Positions 63,143 to 64,000 of a stretch of DNA of 64,000 nt are shown in pieces (within the stretch, counting starts at the first letter, position 1; each line of letters opens with the position of its first letter). Made by a program: the position numbers and the translations under genes. Origin of the DNA: Candidatus Gastranaerophilales bacterium (GTDB taxonomy: Bacteria; Cyanobacteriota; Vampirovibrionia; Gastranaerophilales; Gastranaerophilaceae); contig CALVEO010000003.1 of assembly GCA_944326615.1 (NCBI GenBank), positions 35,948-99,947 of the forward strand, in the 5' to 3' direction. The notes under the pieces are model-generated. The model was not told where the DNA came from, did not search any database, and saw nothing but the letters and a program-made list of their open reading frames with translations.

Positions 63143-63847
63143 TTAATATGGAATTGTTGTGTGCGTGTTTAATTCATCGGAAATAATGTTTCCGTCTTTA
63201 AATCTTACAACACGTTTACAGTATTGTGCGATATCTGGTTCATGGGTTACAAGAACAATTGTTTTACCCATTTCTTTGTTGAGGTTTACGAAAAATTCCA
63301 TAACCTCAATACTGGTTTTGGTATCTAAGTTTCCTGTGGGTTCATCTGCCAGAATCAGGGGCGGATCATTTACTATTGCACGTGCGATGGCAACTCTTTG
63401 CTGCTGCCCGCCTGACATCTGGTTTGGCATGTGATCTTCACGTTTTTCAAGACCTACAATTTGTAAAGCTTTTTTTGCTCTTTCAATTCTTTCTTCTTCA
63501 GGAATTCCTTTGTAAATCATGGGAAGTTCCACATTTTCAAGTGCTGTAGTCCTTGATATAAGATTAAATCCCTGAAAAACAAATCCCATTTTTTCGTTTC
63601 TGACCTTTGCAAGATTATCTGTGTCAAGGGAAAGCATATCTATACCGTCAAGGAAGTAGCTTCCGGAATTTGGTTTATCAAGAGTTCCGAGCATATTCAT
63701 AAATGTTGATTTGCCGGATCCTGATGCCCCCATTATTGCAACAAATTCGCCTTTTTCAACAGTAAGTGAAACACAGTTCAGCGCATTGAAACTGTCTTCT
63801 CCGGTCTGATAAGTTTTTATTGCGTCTTTTACTTCTATCAAACTCAT
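63143..63847 (-). CDS. MacB/LolD-type ABC transporter ATPase
   Basis: This 234-residue ATPase of the LolD/MacB group has Walker A GASGSGKST at about 39, Q-loop FVFQGFNLI at about 90, signature MSGGQQQR at about 143, Walker B ILADEPTG at about 163 and the H-loop THEPDIA. It follows the adaptor gene by 3 bases and precedes the permease by 101 bases. Confidence 0.93.
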   Translation of the reverse strand: MSLIEVKDAIKTYQTGEDSFNALNCVSLTVEKGEFVAIMGASGSGKSTFMNMLGTLDKPNSGSYFLDGIDMLSLDTDNLAKVRNEKMGFVFQGFNLISRTTALENVELPMIYKGIPEEERIERAKKALQIVGLEKREDHMPNQMSGGQQQRVAIARAIVNDPPLILADEPTGNLDTKTSIEVMEFFVNLNKEMGKTIVLVTHEPDIAQYCKRVVRFKDGNIISDELNTHTTIPY

Positions 63848-63850
63848 CTG

Positions 63851-64000
63851 TTATAACCTCGGAACACGCATTCTGCCGCTATTTGCTTTAGAATTTTTAC
63901 TTTTTATTGACATAATCACCTGTGTATCTTCATTTATTTTGTCAGAAATTATTTCTGTATTGGAGTCGTTATTTGCGCCTGTTTTAATTTCTATACGTTT
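63851..64000 (-). CDS. MacA-like periplasmic adaptor (C-terminal fragment)
   Basis: Only the last 49 codons are in the window. The sequence RIEIKTGANND..TEIISDKINEDTQVI fits the C-terminal beta barrel of membrane-fusion adaptors (MacA/HlyD type), where the G...TEI...DKI..DTQVI pattern is usual. It is the first visible gene of a MacA-MacB-type operon with the ATPase and permease. The rest lies beyond the window. Confidence 0.7.
   Translation of the reverse strand, partial: KRIEIKTGANNDSNTEIISDKINEDTQVIMSIKSKNSKANSGRMRVPRL

Overview
The window is AT-rich bacterial DNA whose gene content points to a non-photosynthetic relative of Cyanobacteria, most likely a gut Gastranaerophilales/Vampirovibrionia (Melainabacteria) genome. 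The main reasons are an ATP synthase operon in the order a-c-b'-b-delta-alpha-gamma with two different b-type stalk genes and no beta/epsilon genes, a Tic20-like membrane protein, a three-repeat SLH protein, and six prepilin-like genes whose N-termini read FTLAEVLITLG or close to it. There are no photosynthesis genes, rRNA, tRNA, CRISPR or transposase genes that I can see. The taxonomic call is inference.

Layout. 1-9.7 kb: pyruvate kinase (its end lies outside the window), an SLH protein, a secreted CxxC-rich protein, a uridine-kinase-like enzyme, two related glycine-zipper proteins, a leaderless small Cys protein overlapping an NAD-type isocitrate dehydrogenase gene, and a TMEM43-like gene with a frameshift. 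9.8-22 kb: serS, a Ski2/Mtr4-type helicase, a phosphodiester glycosidase, Tic20-like and TPR proteins, rsfS, rpiB, a third glycine-zipper-type protein, ogt and a DedA protein. 22-30 kb: a repeat-extended prepilin gene, a fourth glycine-zipper protein, a TPR protein, a DUF2142-like membrane protein with two sugar-type ABC permeases, a second prepilin and a universal stress protein. 30-43 kb: sigma factor, gcvPB, a COG3581-type protein, a membrane protein, miaA, an AsmA-like protein, gpmI and a SNF2 helicase. 43-47.3 kb: two more prepilin genes on either side of rpsU, a COG3580-type protein, and a gene-free 550-bp element bounded by inverted repeats. 47.3-64 kb: rsmE-cca, two tandem multi-span membrane paralogs, two divergent xre/prepilin pairs, the atp operon, birA, a PurN-like protein with an altered active site, and a MacAB-type export operon (adaptor incomplete).

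The most unusual signal is in the prepilin genes. Three of them (21774-22954 +, 42939-44287 -, 44724-45526 +) have a recognisable promoter, a strong RBS, an ATG and a few codons, followed at once by a run of exactly ten G (or C on the coding strand). At ten, all three upstream frames stop shortly after the run. At eight or eleven, all three would run in frame into the prepilin. In two of them the sequence between the run and the mature pilin is a mosaic of repeat families also found between genes, including 60-bp units that duplicate the prepilin-peptidase motif. This looks like phase-variable (contingency) control of surface pilin-like proteins, or the scar of a repeat element that targets prepilin leaders. 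The other noteworthy signals are a shared GCAATTT-17/18-TATATA promoter before all four glycine-zipper genes and a fifth membrane-protein gene, and two small XRE regulators each divergent from a prepilin gene, one with clear duplicated operators.
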